64,000 bases of DNA from an uncultured Oscillospiraceae bacterium (GCA_900544715.1 UQWL01000007.1:87906-151905); one strand, 5' to 3'; counted from the first letter of the stretch, positions 43,376 through 52,088 are shown. Numbers and translations are program-made. Notes: generated from the sequence alone by a model not told the origin.

Positions 43376-45007
43376 ATGCCTCCCATTACAGTTGAATTAA
43401 CACGCAAGGAACTCTATGAAGAAATATGGAAACTTTCGGTAGCAGGGGTTGCAAGAAAGTATGGCATTCCATATGCCAAATGCTTGACGCAGATTAAGGC
43501 AGCTCAGATTCCCATTCCTCCCTCCGGCTACTGGACTAAAATCAATTTTGGAAAACAAGTGGAGCAGACGCCCCTTCCGGGCGATGGAGATGCAATCGTT
43601 ACGCTGCAAAAAGATAATTTTCAGGAGCCCAATACAGCTAAGAGTGAGCAAGTGGTCCAAATCGCCTCTCTGCAAGAGAGGACGGAATCAGTGTCGCCCA
43701 ATGCGTCCACTCCTATGGATCCAATTGCTCAATCGGCTGCTGAGGAGATAACCAATCAAGCGCCACCGGAGACAGTTCAAAGATTCGGGCAGACCTATAA
43801 TGTGTATAATCGGGAAACGCTTTATAGGGAAGTTTGGAACATGCCTGTGACAGAAGTTGCAAAGCGATACAAAGTCTCCGATGTTGCCATTCATAAAGTC
43901 TGCAAGTCGCTGAATATCCCAACCCCGCCCCCGGGATATTGGGCGAAATTACGTGCTGGAAAGCCAGTAAAGAAACCGCCTCTTCCACCTGGTGGAGAGT
44001 CAAAAAAGATGGGGGTGCAGACCGGAGCAGGGAATTCAAATCGCAGTAACGAAACGGAAATTCCCCTGGAGTTTTTGCCAGAAGAAGAACGACAAGTGGT
44101 ATTGAATGTAGCTGCGCAGATCTTGCTGCCCCAAGAAAATGACAGAATGCTGCCTGAAATTGTAGCCCATCGGAAAAAGATCGCCGAGTGGAGCAAGCGG
44201 AAACGCCAGCAGGAGCGGGAATTTGGCGCAGGCTGGAATCGGGGAAGAAATCAAGAACCTGCGCCTCTCTTTGCGGAAGGGGTTTCAGAAGAGCAGCAGT
44301 CCCGTGTGTTCCGGTTGATTGATGCGCTGGCAAAGGCCATGACCCCGCTTGGGTGGGAATTGACGGCTGACCTGAAGTTTGCAATAGGTCAGGACTCCGT
44401 CACGCTCATGTTCTCTGAGTCAACCGACAAAGTTTTGCATACCCCAACAAAAGAAGAAAACCTAAAGCTGTTGCAATACGAAGAGGAAAGGAAAAAACAC
44501 TCCTGGGCCAGCAAACCACAAATTCGAAAGTACGATGCTGTTTACAATGGACGTTTGGGCGTATCCATCAATGGAGCAAGAACATTCCGGGATTGCCGCT
44601 CCTACGTTTTGGAAGAGCGTTTGGGGGATATGATGCTTGCCATTTATGAAGAGGCGGAGCGGGTCAAGCAGGCCCGTCTGGATCGAGAAGAGGCAGAGCG
44701 TCAGCGCCGGGAGCAGGAGCGAAAGCGTGAGGAGCATCGAAAGCTATATAATGCGGAGGTAGACCGGACCTTGGCCCTTGTCAATTGCGCAGAGGACTAT
44801 GAAACCGCATGCAGAATCCGAAGTTATGTCTCCGCTATGGAAAAAGCGCACCCAGAGCAGGACCTCTCAGAATGGGCGTCCTGGGCGCGTGCAAAAGCAG
44901 ATTGGTACGATCCTACAATCGCAAAAGAGGATGAGTTCTTGGGAAAGCGGGAACATGAGAAAAATCAGAAAGATAAAGGGCCCGAGCATAAAGGCTATTG
45001 GTGGTAA
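43376..45007 (+). CDS. Large protein with two copies of an HTH-GYWAK motif, unknown function
   Basis: The roughly 543-residue protein has two copies of the same module of about 55 residues. Copy one reads LTRKELYEEIWKLSVAGVAR, then KYGIPYAKC, then IPPSGYWTK. Copy two reads NRETLYREVWNMPVTEVAKR, then YKVSDVAIHKVCKSL, then PPPGYWAKLRAGK. Each starts with a helix-turn-helix-like segment and ends in a PP-GYW-K-GK loop with a PLPPG tail. The middle is charged, and the C-terminal third has a coiled-coil (RLDREEAERQRREQERKREE) and a GYWW end. GGAAGGAGG supports the ATG at 43376; a TTG at 43274 would add 34 Glu/Lys-rich residues. I know this motif only from uncharacterised bacterial proteins. Confidence 0.7.
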   Translation: MPPITVELTRKELYEEIWKLSVAGVARKYGIPYAKCLTQIKAAQIPIPPSGYWTKINFGKQVEQTPLPGDGDAIVTLQKDNFQEPNTAKSEQVVQIASLQERTESVSPNASTPMDPIAQSAAEEITNQAPPETVQRFGQTYNVYNRETLYREVWNMPVTEVAKRYKVSDVAIHKVCKSLNIPTPPPGYWAKLRAGKPVKKPPLPPGGESKKMGVQTGAGNSNRSNETEIPLEFLPEEERQVVLNVAAQILLPQENDRMLPEIVAHRKKIAEWSKRKRQQEREFGAGWNRGRNQEPAPLFAEGVSEEQQSRVFRLIDALAKAMTPLGWELTADLKFAIGQDSVTLMFSESTDKVLHTPTKEENLKLLQYEEERKKHSWASKPQIRKYDAVYNGRLGVSINGARTFRDCRSYVLEERLGDMMLAIYEEAERVKQARLDREEAERQRREQERKREEHRKLYNAEVDRTLALVNCAEDYETACRIRSYVSAMEKAHPEQDLSEWASWARAKADWYDPTIAKEDEFLGKREHEKNQKDKGPEHKGYWW

Positions 45008-45148
45008 AATGGGGGTATCATTAGACTAATAAACCCATTTGTTATGTGAAAAGTATGCGTCAAACCTCTCGCCTAGATATTTTTCAGATTCTATGGCAAA
45101 CTTGAAAAAACTCAAAAAACTACTAGTTTTTTCAAGGAGGATGTAAAG

Positions 45149-45532
45149 TTGGATACTTGTACTCACGAGGTTCGCCTCAATCAATGGAAAATGATCATCG
45201 AGCAATGTCAAAACCGTCCTGAGGGGCAGACAGCCAGGCAGTGGCTGGCTGAAAACGGGATTCAGGAAAAATCGTATTATTACTGGCTTAGGAAAGTCCG
45301 TAAAAAAGCCTACAGCCAGTTGAATGCTGGAAATACTTCTCTTCCAGCCACGCAGGAAAAAGGAACAGTCACCTTTTCTGAAATTCCCATGATGCCGCAA
45401 CAGAATCCGGAAATTCCTTTTTCTTTCCAGCCAGCAGTCGTGATGAAAACTTCCCGTGCAACTGTGGCGGTGTCTAACGAAGTTTCCGACTGGCTGCTTA
45501 CTAGGCTCCTGCAGGAGGTGTCCCATGCTTGA
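45149..45532 (+). mobile_element. tnpA: IS66 family accessory protein TnpA
   Basis: The 127-residue first frame of an IS66 element has the conserved N-terminal segment LNQWKMIIEQCQNRPEGQT, then the WLAENGIQEKSYYYWLRK helix-turn-helix region that defines the family. CAAGGAGG lies upstream. Its stop overlaps the start of tnpB by eight bases, which indicates translational coupling. Confidence 0.92.
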
Positions 45533-45881
45533 GGATGCCGGCGGCATCCGGCGCGTGATACTCGCATGTGGTTTTGTTGACCTACGCAAAGGAATCGATG
45601 GACTGGCTCAGATCATCGGTTCCCGGTACAACCTGAATCCGTTTGAAAAAGGAACTCTTTTTTTATTCTGTGGAAGGCGTTCCGATCGTATGAAGGGACT
45701 TCTCTGGATGGGGAACGGATTCCTGCTCTTATACAAAAGGTTTGAGGATGGTTCTCTGGCATGGCCAAGGACAACACAGGAAGCGGCAGATATCACAGAA
45801 GAGCAGTTCCGCCTCCTGATGCTGGGCCTTAATCCTCTCGACCTGAAGATCAAGGACGTCCATCCGACAAAGGTTTTCTGA
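45525..45881 (+). mobile_element. tnpB: IS66 family accessory protein TnpB
   Basis: The 118-residue product carries the IS66 Orf2 hallmarks: CGFVDLRKGIDGLA, FLFCGRRSDRMKGLLW and the DLKIKDVHP end. The ATG at 45525 overlaps the end of tnpA and has GCAGGAGGTG upstream. The protein is required for IS66 transposition; it is intact here. Confidence 0.93.
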
Positions 45882-46160
45882 AAAGTATTGTGCAAAACAG
45901 AGAAAAATTTCTGCTGTTTTATCACATGACATCTGCTTATGACAGCACTTTTTGAAATGGTGCGAAAGCACGTCTGCCGCCTGTATCAGTATGATGTAAG
46001 TAATATTTGAACCTTGACAACCCTATATTTCCTCATTGTATATGGGCAGGCAACGTTGTTTTAAGCATAGGCGTTTTGCCGAAAGGCAGGATGCTTACAA
46101 TTCGCCATTTCACGGATTCTGTAGTATAATCAGAGACAGTAAAGGACAAGGAGCGGATCA
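45882..46160. other. tnpB-tnpC spacer of the IS66 element
   Basis: This 279-base spacer has no gene. A promoter-like TTGACA is at 46014-46019 and a second TATAAT-like string (GTATAAT) at about 46124-46130, so tnpC may have its own promoter. Confidence 0.5.
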
Positions 46161-47790
46161 ATGGGCAGCAAGCATACACTGGATGAATTGAATAACTTAA
46201 ACCGTGGAGAGTTGATTACCATTATTCTCGGTATGCAGGGACAGCTTGATGCATTGAATGAAAACATCGAGAAGCTTATTGAGCAGGTACGTCTTGCAAA
46301 CCAGCAGCGCTTTGGCCGTCATACGGAAACAATGGACTCCATTGAGGGACAGTTATCTTTTTTTGATGAAGCAGATGCTCTGTACAATCCGCTTGTGCAG
46401 GAGCCTGATCCGGAAGAGATTCTCCCGAAAAAAACAAAGAAGAAAAAATCCAGGGGGCAGCGGGAAGAGGATTTGAAGGATTTTCCGGAAGATGTCATAC
46501 CAACCCACACGGTATCGAAAGAGGAACTGGATGCTTTCTATGGCGAAGGCAACTGGAAACAGATGCCAAGTGAAACCTACAAACGGTTAAGACATGAACC
46601 GGAAAGCTGGACGGTAGAAGTCCACACCGTAGATGTCTTTGTGGGAACGGATGGTTACCATCAGGATGAGTTCCTGCGCGGTGACCGTCCAAAGGATCTG
46701 TTCCGCGGCAGTATAGCGACCCCTTCCCTTTTGGCCTCCATCCTGAATGTAAAGTATGTGAATTCTGCCCCGCTACATCGGATTGAACAGGAATTCTCCC
46801 GTAACGGGGTCCACATTTCAAAGCAGACCATGTCAAACTGGATCATAAACAGTTCCCGCAGGTACTTCGCGCCGCTTGTAGAGTGCATGAAGCAGGAACT
46901 GTTAAAGCTTCCTGTTACACAGGCGGACGAGACTCCCACTCAGGTGATCAACGATGACAGAGCCCCCGGAAGCAAAAGCTATATGTGGGTGCACCGCTCC
47001 GGTGAATTCCATACGGAGTGCCCGATTGTCATCTATGAATACCAGAAAGGCAGGAACCATGAGTTCCCGCTTCAGTTCTATCAGGATTACGAGGGTATTC
47101 TGGTTACCGATGGTCTTTCCCAGTATCATCTGATTGAAAAGAAGCTGCAGGGGCTGATCAATGCCAACTGCTGGGCACATGCAAGAAGGGATTATGCCGA
47201 TGCCATAAAGATAGCGGACAAATCGAATCCGGATGCGGTACGGCGGTCGATTGCCTATCAGGCATTAAGCCGGATATCCCAGATATATAAACTGGAAGGG
47301 GCCTTAAAGGAGCTGACAGCCCGGGAACGTTTCAAAAGAACGCCAAACCTCAATCAGACCATTGGTTGAGGAGTATTTTGCGTGGGTAAGATCCCAGCTC
47401 GAAAATGCAGCGGTACAGCCCAAAGGAAAAACAGCCGAAGGGCTGAAATACAGCCTGAATCAGGAGAAATATCTGAAGGTATTTCTGACAGATGGAAACG
47501 TGCCCGTTGACAATTCGGCAAGTGAGCGTTCTATCCGCACCTTCTGTATTGGCAAAAAGAACTGGATGTTCCATGATTCCATTCAGGGAGCGCAGGCAAG
47601 CGCTATCATCTACAGTATTTCGGAAACTGCAAAGCTCAACAACCTGAGACCTTATTATTATTTTAAACATTTACTCACAGAGCTTCCCAAACTTTGTGAC
47701 GAAAAAGGAAATATGGATTCTGCAAAGCTGACTCCCTTGTTGCCATGGGCAAAAGAGCTGCCAGCTGAATGCAGAAAACCACGCCGCTGA
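46161..47790 (+). pseudogene. tnpC: IS66 transposase TnpC, frameshifted
   Basis: Two frames together give a full DDE transposase of about 540 residues. The first (46161-47369) holds the zinc-finger-like region, the first Asp (TQADETPTQV) and the second (VTDGLSQYH). The second (read through about 47340-47790) holds the catalytic Glu (NSASERSIRTF) and the C-terminal block (NLRPYYYFKHLL). The break is an extra A in the run TTCAAAAGAACG (47331-47340); removing one A restores ERQTSIRPLVEEYFAWV. This looks like a point insertion, or a sequencing error in a homopolymer, not a programmed site. The element is probably immobile unless helped in trans. Confidence 0.9.
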
Positions 47791-47860
47791 AATCTGTTAG
47801 CGGCGTTAATTTATAGGTAAGCGCATGATTTGACCTTTACGAATATAACAGGTGGAAAGC

Positions 47861-48277
47861 ATGGATAAAAATCAAGCCAAAGAATTATTATCACTTCATT
47901 CGACAAGAAATAGTGACATTTATCATTCAAAATCCGAAAATGGATTTTTAGGCAGTTTACGCCCTTTTCGTGGTGAATTGAACGAAGAAAACTTTTTTGA
48001 AGTTATGGAATGTTTAAGAGCATTAAAAGACGAGTTTATTGCACCAACGATTGAGCAAGGAATTGTGTCAGATATTGTAGCAATTATACATTTAACGCGA
48101 GTGTGGGTATCTCCTTATGGTATGTTAGGGAGCAATCATTTACTGACAGAAGAACAAACAAAACATCTGCTTACATGGGCAGATATTATTGAAACCTGTT
48201 TTATGTATTTATTAGACGATGTCGCTGAAGAAGCATTTACTGCTTATGAAGATTATCTGAATGGCGAGTATTTCTAA
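47861..48277 (+). CDS. AT-rich hypothetical protein
   Basis: The 138-residue acidic, mostly helical soluble protein is not one I recognise. Noticeable segments are FLGSLRPFRGELNEENFFEV, IIHLTRVWVSPYGMLG and EEAFTAYEDYLNGEYF. AGGTGG lies five bases before the ATG. Its base composition is far more AT-rich than the core genome and like that of the following ferredoxin gene, so both probably arrived together. The IS66 element lies immediately upstream. It could be an immunity-type or metabolic helper protein; no evidence decides. Confidence 0.65.
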   Translation: MDKNQAKELLSLHSTRNSDIYHSKSENGFLGSLRPFRGELNEENFFEVMECLRALKDEFIAPTIEQGIVSDIVAIIHLTRVWVSPYGMLGSNHLLTEEQTKHLLTWADIIETCFMYLLDDVAEEAFTAYEDYLNGEYF

Positions 48278-48382
48278 CTTTGTTGATTTGATAGAACTTC
48301 CGATTTTTTGCCCCGTTTAACCGCCGATAACTTCCAGTTTGTTTGGCTGACAAATCGGGAATTATGGAATGGAGAAATAGTA

Positions 48383-49201
48383 ATGAAGAAATATTTGTTG
48401 CCAATTATTATGTTGGCGGTATTTGAAACGATAGCAATTACTCTTTGGATAACGCTAGATAATCCGTTTTATCTTTTCAATTTTAGCTATATCGGTATTT
48501 CCATTGCTTTGGGTATTTTTTTATTTATCAGGAAGTATAAACACGCAAGGCGAGTGACACAACTTTTAGTTGGACTATATATGTTGATTTACTTAGGACT
48601 AATATGTAATGAGAATATGCAGATAGAGGGGTTTTGGTACTATCTATTTACTGGTGTGTTTGAAGCTGCGACAATTCACTATGCAGTAGCAAAGATATTC
48701 GGACCGCTTATTTTTGGGCGGGGTTGGTGTGGTTATGCTTGTTGGACAGCGATGATACTTGACTTTTTGCCTTACAAAGAGCCAGTTCGTCCACGAAAGA
48801 AGATAGGATGGATTAGATACATTACATTTACAGTATCATTGATTTTTGTGGTTGCTCTTTTTTTAGCGAATGTAGGCAATATTGAAAGGATTATGTTTTG
48901 GGCGTTCATTGTAGGGAATGCTCTATATTATATCGTGGGTATCGGGTTGGCATTTTTATTTAAGGATAATCGGGCTTTTTGTAAATACATATGTCCAATC
49001 ACCGTATTCTTAAAGCCGATGAGCTACTTTGCATTGTTAAGGATAAAGTGCGACACAAATAAATGTATTTCTTGTGGTAGATGTAAACGTGTATGTCCAA
49101 TGGATGTAGATATAACAGATAATTCAAGAAACAGGAAAAATGGAACGGAGTGTATTCTCTGTTTTGAATGTGTAAAGAATTGCCCTAAAGATGCCTTGTA
49201 G
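48383..49201 (+). CDS. NapH/NosR-like polytopic membrane ferredoxin
   Basis: The 272-residue protein has about five transmembrane helices. The Cys pair is in GRGWCGYACW (about residue 115), with a third Cys motif FCKYICPI. Two C-terminal [4Fe-4S] motifs follow (CISCGRCKRVCP and CILCFECVKNCP). This is the NapH/NosR/CcoG-type quinol or electron-transfer subunit; partner enzymes are absent nearby. The ATG at 48383 has TGGAGAAA upstream. The gene is strongly AT-rich and lies between IS66 and transposon debris, consistent with horizontal transfer. Confidence 0.88.
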   Translation: MKKYLLPIIMLAVFETIAITLWITLDNPFYLFNFSYIGISIALGIFLFIRKYKHARRVTQLLVGLYMLIYLGLICNENMQIEGFWYYLFTGVFEAATIHYAVAKIFGPLIFGRGWCGYACWTAMILDFLPYKEPVRPRKKIGWIRYITFTVSLIFVVALFLANVGNIERIMFWAFIVGNALYYIVGIGLAFLFKDNRAFCKYICPITVFLKPMSYFALLRIKCDTNKCISCGRCKRVCPMDVDITDNSRNRKNGTECILCFECVKNCPKDAL

Positions 49202-49291
49202 TTTGCAGGCATTAACTCTGAAAATCCCAGTTTGTCGAGTAGTTGCTACATCATTATAACAACGGAACGAATTGAACATAATCAAAGCAGG

Positions 49292-49457
49292 TTGCCGCCC
49301 AACGGTAAATAAAAAAAACCGTTGTTTGGCGGCAGACCTTTCATGCGCCCAACAAAATACAGAAAGCCTTGCGGCGGCTTTGAAATAACGATCAAAGCCG
49401 CCGTTTTCCTTTTTCAAAAATGGATTTACAGGGGGTGTATTAAAATCACCCTTTTTT
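49292..49457. terminator. Three consecutive hairpins downstream of the ferredoxin gene
   Basis: The first is TGCCGCC-CAACGGT/ACCGTTG-GGCGGCA (49293-49334). The second is CGGCGGCTTTGA/TCAAAGCCGCCG with TTTTCCTTTTTC (49371-49413). The third is GGGTG/CACCC with TTTTTT (49433-49457). The second and third have proper T-tails. Confidence 0.75.
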
Positions 49458-49496
49458 AAGGACATGGCGGTATCAAGGAGGTACCGCCATGTCCTT
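49458..49496. repeat. Perfect 15-base stem with a Shine-Dalgarno loop
   Basis: AAGGACATGGCGGTA (49458-49472) is the exact complement of TACCGCCATGTCCTT (49482-49496). The nine-base loop is TCAAGGAGG, so the ribosome binding site of the small frame at 49489 is exposed at the loop while its ATG lies inside the stem. Confidence 0.85.
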
Positions 49497-49524
49497 TATC
49501 TATGTTCCGCCCCCTAACTTGTAA
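49489..49524 (+). CDS. Candidate 11-residue leader peptide
   Basis: The frame encodes MSFIYVPPPNL and is too short for ordinary gene calling. An ideal AAGGAGG lies seven bases before the ATG. Three consecutive prolines near its end could stall ribosomes. It sits at the start of the conjugative-transposon-like DNA, where short regulatory leaders are known in related elements. Translation is inferred. Confidence 0.4.
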   Translation: MSFIYVPPPNL

Positions 49525-49657
49525 AAAAAAGCCAACCCCCTCCCTGGGATCAGTTCGGCAAGCAATATGTAATATGGCAGTACATAGTATGTAATTATTT
49601 TTCATGCGCTCGTGCGGCTTTATGCTGTTCGGGCACTTTTCTTTTTCCCCGGCCTTA

Positions 49658-49680
49658 CTTCTGGCCATCGTGGCCAGAAG
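49658..49680. repeat. CTTCTGGCCA hairpin, left copy
   Basis: A ten-base perfect stem CTTCTGGCCA-TCG-TGGCCAGAAG. A close copy lies at 50672-50694; each is accompanied by an ATCGAAATGGA string on its inner or outer side, in opposite orientation. Confidence 0.8.
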
Positions 49681-49704
49681 CTCCCCGGTGTCGGGGGCCG
49701 CCCT

Positions 49705-49754
49705 CTCCATTTCGATCCATTCAACCCATCAACCGTTGAACATCGAAATGGAGG
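49705..49754 (+). promoter_or_regulatory. Hairpin that can sequester the sigma-gene ribosome binding site
   Basis: CTCCATTTCGAT (49705-49716) pairs perfectly with ATCGAAATGGAG (49742-49753). The second arm contains the GGAGG that serves the ATG at 49763. Confidence 0.7.
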
Positions 49755-49762
49755 ATCTCTCA

Positions 49763-50159
49763 ATGACTATGATCAATCTGCGGGACGTGTACCCGTTTTA
49801 TCATTCCGATCTGCTGGTGGAAGTTTCCGAGGATATTGCGGAGGCTATGACTGCCGCCACTCGCCAGGAGTCCAACTCCCGCCGCCAGATGTATCGCTAC
49901 AAGGCGCAGTATTCCCTGAATCGCGGGACGGCATCGAGCATAGCTCCCTGCACTTTGCCCCCTCTCCCGCTGAACTCTATGAGGAGAAAGAAGAGATCGA
50001 GGCTCTGTACGCCGCCCTGGCCGCCCTCCCGGAAAAGCAGGGCCGCCGGGTGTTCGCCCATTACATACTCGGCGTAAGCAAGGCGGAGCTGGCGCCGTCC
50101 GGGACAGCATTTGCCGGGGCCTGAAACAGCTTCGGGAAATTTTGAAAAACAGTCTGTGA
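49763..50159 (+). pseudogene. Conjugative-transposon sigma-70-like factor, decayed
   Basis: The start MTMINLRDVYPFYHSDLLVE, then SLNR, followed in another frame by DGIEHSSLHF, ALPEKQGRRVFAHYILGVSK and finally GLKQLREILKNSL, is the small sigma factor of Tn916/Tn1549-like elements. The frame shifts near 49925 (CGCGGGACGGC instead of CGCGACGGC). About eight residues of the helix-turn-helix are missing at about 50093, where the C-terminal frame resumes as VRDSICRGL. It is therefore a pseudogene with two lesions. In complete elements it controls excision genes just downstream, which are also damaged here. Confidence 0.88.
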
Positions 50160-50806
50160 TCGCCTGCGGTTTGCCCCTGAAAATGTCATGGCTATTAGAA
50201 AGAGGTACAAGCCCTTTCTTCTGAACCATGACAACTGAATAGACAGTATTTCAGGCACAAAACCCGCGTGATGAGCGACGTAAGGTGCACCGCCAGGACA
50301 GCCAGCTTAGGAGGTGATGGACAAGCTGGCCGAGCGATCTACGCAGCCTTTGACCCGGCCCCGGCAAGCCGGGCGCGATGACAGCGCGGGGGATCATGAA
50401 ACTTGCTCACGCCCTCCCACGGACTTGGGGGGAGTCCCTGCCGTATGCGCCAGCCCATCATGGGTAGCGGTGCGGCGGGGCTATGACAGCCGAAGCCATC
50501 GGCGGTCTGGAATACTCCCCGCGCCGGGGATGCGTGGCAAATACGGCGCACATTCAAGCCAAACCAGGGGGGGCGCCTGCTCCGGGGCCTTTCTGTCTTG
50601 CGACAACTCAAATTAGCCCGGCGGGGCGGCTCCCTGTGTTTACAGATCGAAATGGAATAGCACCGCCCTCACTTCTGGCCAGCGTGGCCAGAGGTGGGGG
50701 AAGGTCAGAGGGCGGCGGCCATTCGCCGCCCTTTGACGTTTCCCCACGGGACGGCGGGAAACGCTTAACACCATATTTTCACCATCTGCGAGAGGAGGTC
50801 ACTATT
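50160..50806. other. Gene-free regulatory stretch of the conjugative transposon remnant
   Basis: No credible coding frame was found, although GC-rich open frames exist. It contains GGAGGTGATGGACAAGCTGG-like strings at 50310-50330, the element GATCGAAATGGA (50645-50656) and the second CTTCTGGCCA hairpin (50672-50694). In intact elements the sigma-xis gap is similarly long, so this is probably a transcribed non-coding spacer. Confidence 0.5.
50672..50694. repeat. CTTCTGGCCA hairpin, right copy
   Basis: CTTCTGGCCA-GCG-TGGCCAGAGG, one G-U pair from perfect. Together with the adjoining GATCGAAATGGA string it mirrors the segment at 49658-49718 in inverted order. Confidence 0.8.
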
Positions 50807-51028
50807 TTGAAAAAAGCCAGCTCCCCGCCTGTCCATCAGGCGCTCCCGTTATTGGAAACGGTGGAACAAATGAGCAAGATCAGCGGTTTGGGTGAGCATA
50901 AGCTCCGCGAGCTTATGGACAGCGGCCAGATCGAATACATCCAAAATGGAAACCGCCGCTTGCTCTGTGAGGCCGCTATTTGGGATTGGTACGCCCGGAA
51001 TAGGGTGGCCGCCTGTGCGGAGGCGTAG
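50807..51028 (+). CDS. xis: Excisionase (Tn916 Xis-like)
   Basis: The 73-residue small DNA-binding protein has a winged-helix pattern: LLETVEQMSKISGLGEHKLR, then ELMDSGQIEYIQNGNRRLL, closely following Tn916-family excisionases. The TTG start at 50807 is supported by GAGAGGAGGTC. It is followed four bases after its stop by the integrase fragment, the usual xis-int order. The frame is intact, but with a truncated integrase it cannot support excision alone. Confidence 0.85.
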   Translation: MKKASSPPVHQALPLLETVEQMSKISGLGEHKLRELMDSGQIEYIQNGNRRLLCEAAIWDWYARNRVAACAEA

Positions 51029-51031
51029 CCT

Positions 51032-51598
51032 ATGGCGGTCAGCGCACGACAAGTCAAAAATAAACGGGATGCCAGCGGCAACCTGACGGGCCGGGCCGGA
51101 ACCGTGTATGATGTGAATGTCAAGTACACCATGCCGGACGGTACAAGATCCACCTATGCGAAAAAAGGCTTTCTTACACGCAAGGAGGCATTACAGCACG
51201 AGGCCACCATAAAAAGCAAGCTCCAGGCCCCCACCTTTGCCGCCACGGTCAAGGCCCAGCGCAAGCAGACGGTCAAGGACTATCTGGAGGAATGGGTGGA
51301 GAGCTATGCGCGGGTGAACCTGCGGCCCTCCACCTATGACGGGTACAAGCGAACGATCAAAAACTACATTGTCCCCTATATCGGCCATGTGCCGCTGAAC
51401 CAGCTCGCGCCCTCCGCAGTGGATAAAATGTTTCAGGACATCCTTGACAAAGGGCTGAAACCGAGTACTGCGGCGGGGGCCAAGCGGGTGTTGAGCGTGG
51501 CCCTGGGCCATGCCCGGAAATATCGGTACATTGAAACCAACGCCGCCCGCGACACCATCACCAAGTTTGGCAAGGGGGACAAAACCCCCGACTTCTGA
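51032..51598 (+). pseudogene. int: Truncated tyrosine integrase (N-terminal half)
   Basis: The 188 residues cover the arm-binding domain (AGTVYDVNVKYTMPDGTRST) and the SAM-like core-binding domain (KDYLEEWVESYARVNLRPST). It then stops after a few unrelated residues (KGDKTPDF). The whole catalytic domain with Arg, Lys, His-x-x-Arg and Tyr, about 200 residues in Tn916-type integrases, is missing. The break at about 51590 marks the edge of the surviving transposon DNA. Confidence 0.9.
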
Positions 51599-51648
51599 CT
51601 TCTAAAAAATCTGTGTTGAAAGTGGCACAAAAGTAGCTATTTTTTATT

Positions 51649-51942
51649 ATGTCAACCACAATAACCAAATCCGAAGCCGCCCGCGTCCTCGAGGATGAAA
51701 TTTTCGCCCTGGATGAAGCTCTTAAAAAGGGGCGCACCATTATGCAGGAGATCACCGACGAATATTTTCGCAAGTTCCACATGAAAGAAAAGGACGGCCC
51801 CACATCGATTCTTTGGGAATATGGGAGAGCGGGTGTATTTGCCGATATCATGGACGACATTGTATTCACCATGTATCAAACCGTGGAAGAGCTGAAGAAG
51901 ATCAAGGACGATGACGGGCAGAAGGGAGAGGCCGCCGCATGA
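51649..51942 (+). CDS. Small acidic hypothetical protein of mobile DNA
   Basis: The 97-residue helical protein (KSEAARVLEDEIFALDEALK, WEYGRAGVFADIMDDIVFTM) is not assigned to a family I know. There is no Shine-Dalgarno before the ATG, only AT-rich sequence. It is therefore leaderless, or its 5' end was lost at the transposon junction 50 bases upstream. Its stop overlaps the start of the next small gene (ATGA), a sign that the pair is real. Confidence 0.6.
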   Translation: MSTTITKSEAARVLEDEIFALDEALKKGRTIMQEITDEYFRKFHMKEKDGPTSILWEYGRAGVFADIMDDIVFTMYQTVEELKKIKDDDGQKGEAAA

Positions 51943-52088
51943 CAAACGCAGAACAATACCGCCGCTGTATTTCCGACCTTTGTGCCGGCATGACCGAGGC
52001 GCAGCTTGAAAGAGCTTATCGCTGGGTTTGGGCCGTATGGCTGAACGGAGACGGGAAGCACGCGGAACCTGCAGCGGCGCGTAAATAA
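51939..52088 (+). CDS. Small hypothetical protein, translationally coupled
   Basis: The 49-residue product (MTNAEQYRRCISDLCAGMTE, then AQLERAYRWVWAVWLNGDG) resembles short proteins of clostridial phage and conjugative elements with the LCAGMTEAQLER pattern. The ATGA overlap with the upstream gene and the GGGAGAG eight bases before the ATG support expression. Function unknown. Confidence 0.6.
   Translation: MTNAEQYRRCISDLCAGMTEAQLERAYRWVWAVWLNGDGKHAEPAAARK

Noticed and set aside
47331..47345. Programmed frameshift in IS66 tnpC
   Set aside because: The site CAAAAG lacks the slippery heptamer and downstream structure of known transposase frameshifts, and IS66 tnpC is normally a single frame.
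50314..50616. Arg/Pro-rich 100-residue frame in the transposon spacer
   Set aside because: It has low-complexity composition and no family resemblance; the sequence looks like a conserved non-coding spacer.
51600..51660. Possible left attachment site of the tRNA-Thr island
   Set aside because: GCACAAAAGTAGCTATTTTTTA only loosely resembles the tRNA 5' flank, and the expected repeat is of the tRNA 3' end. I could not find that repeat in the window by eye.
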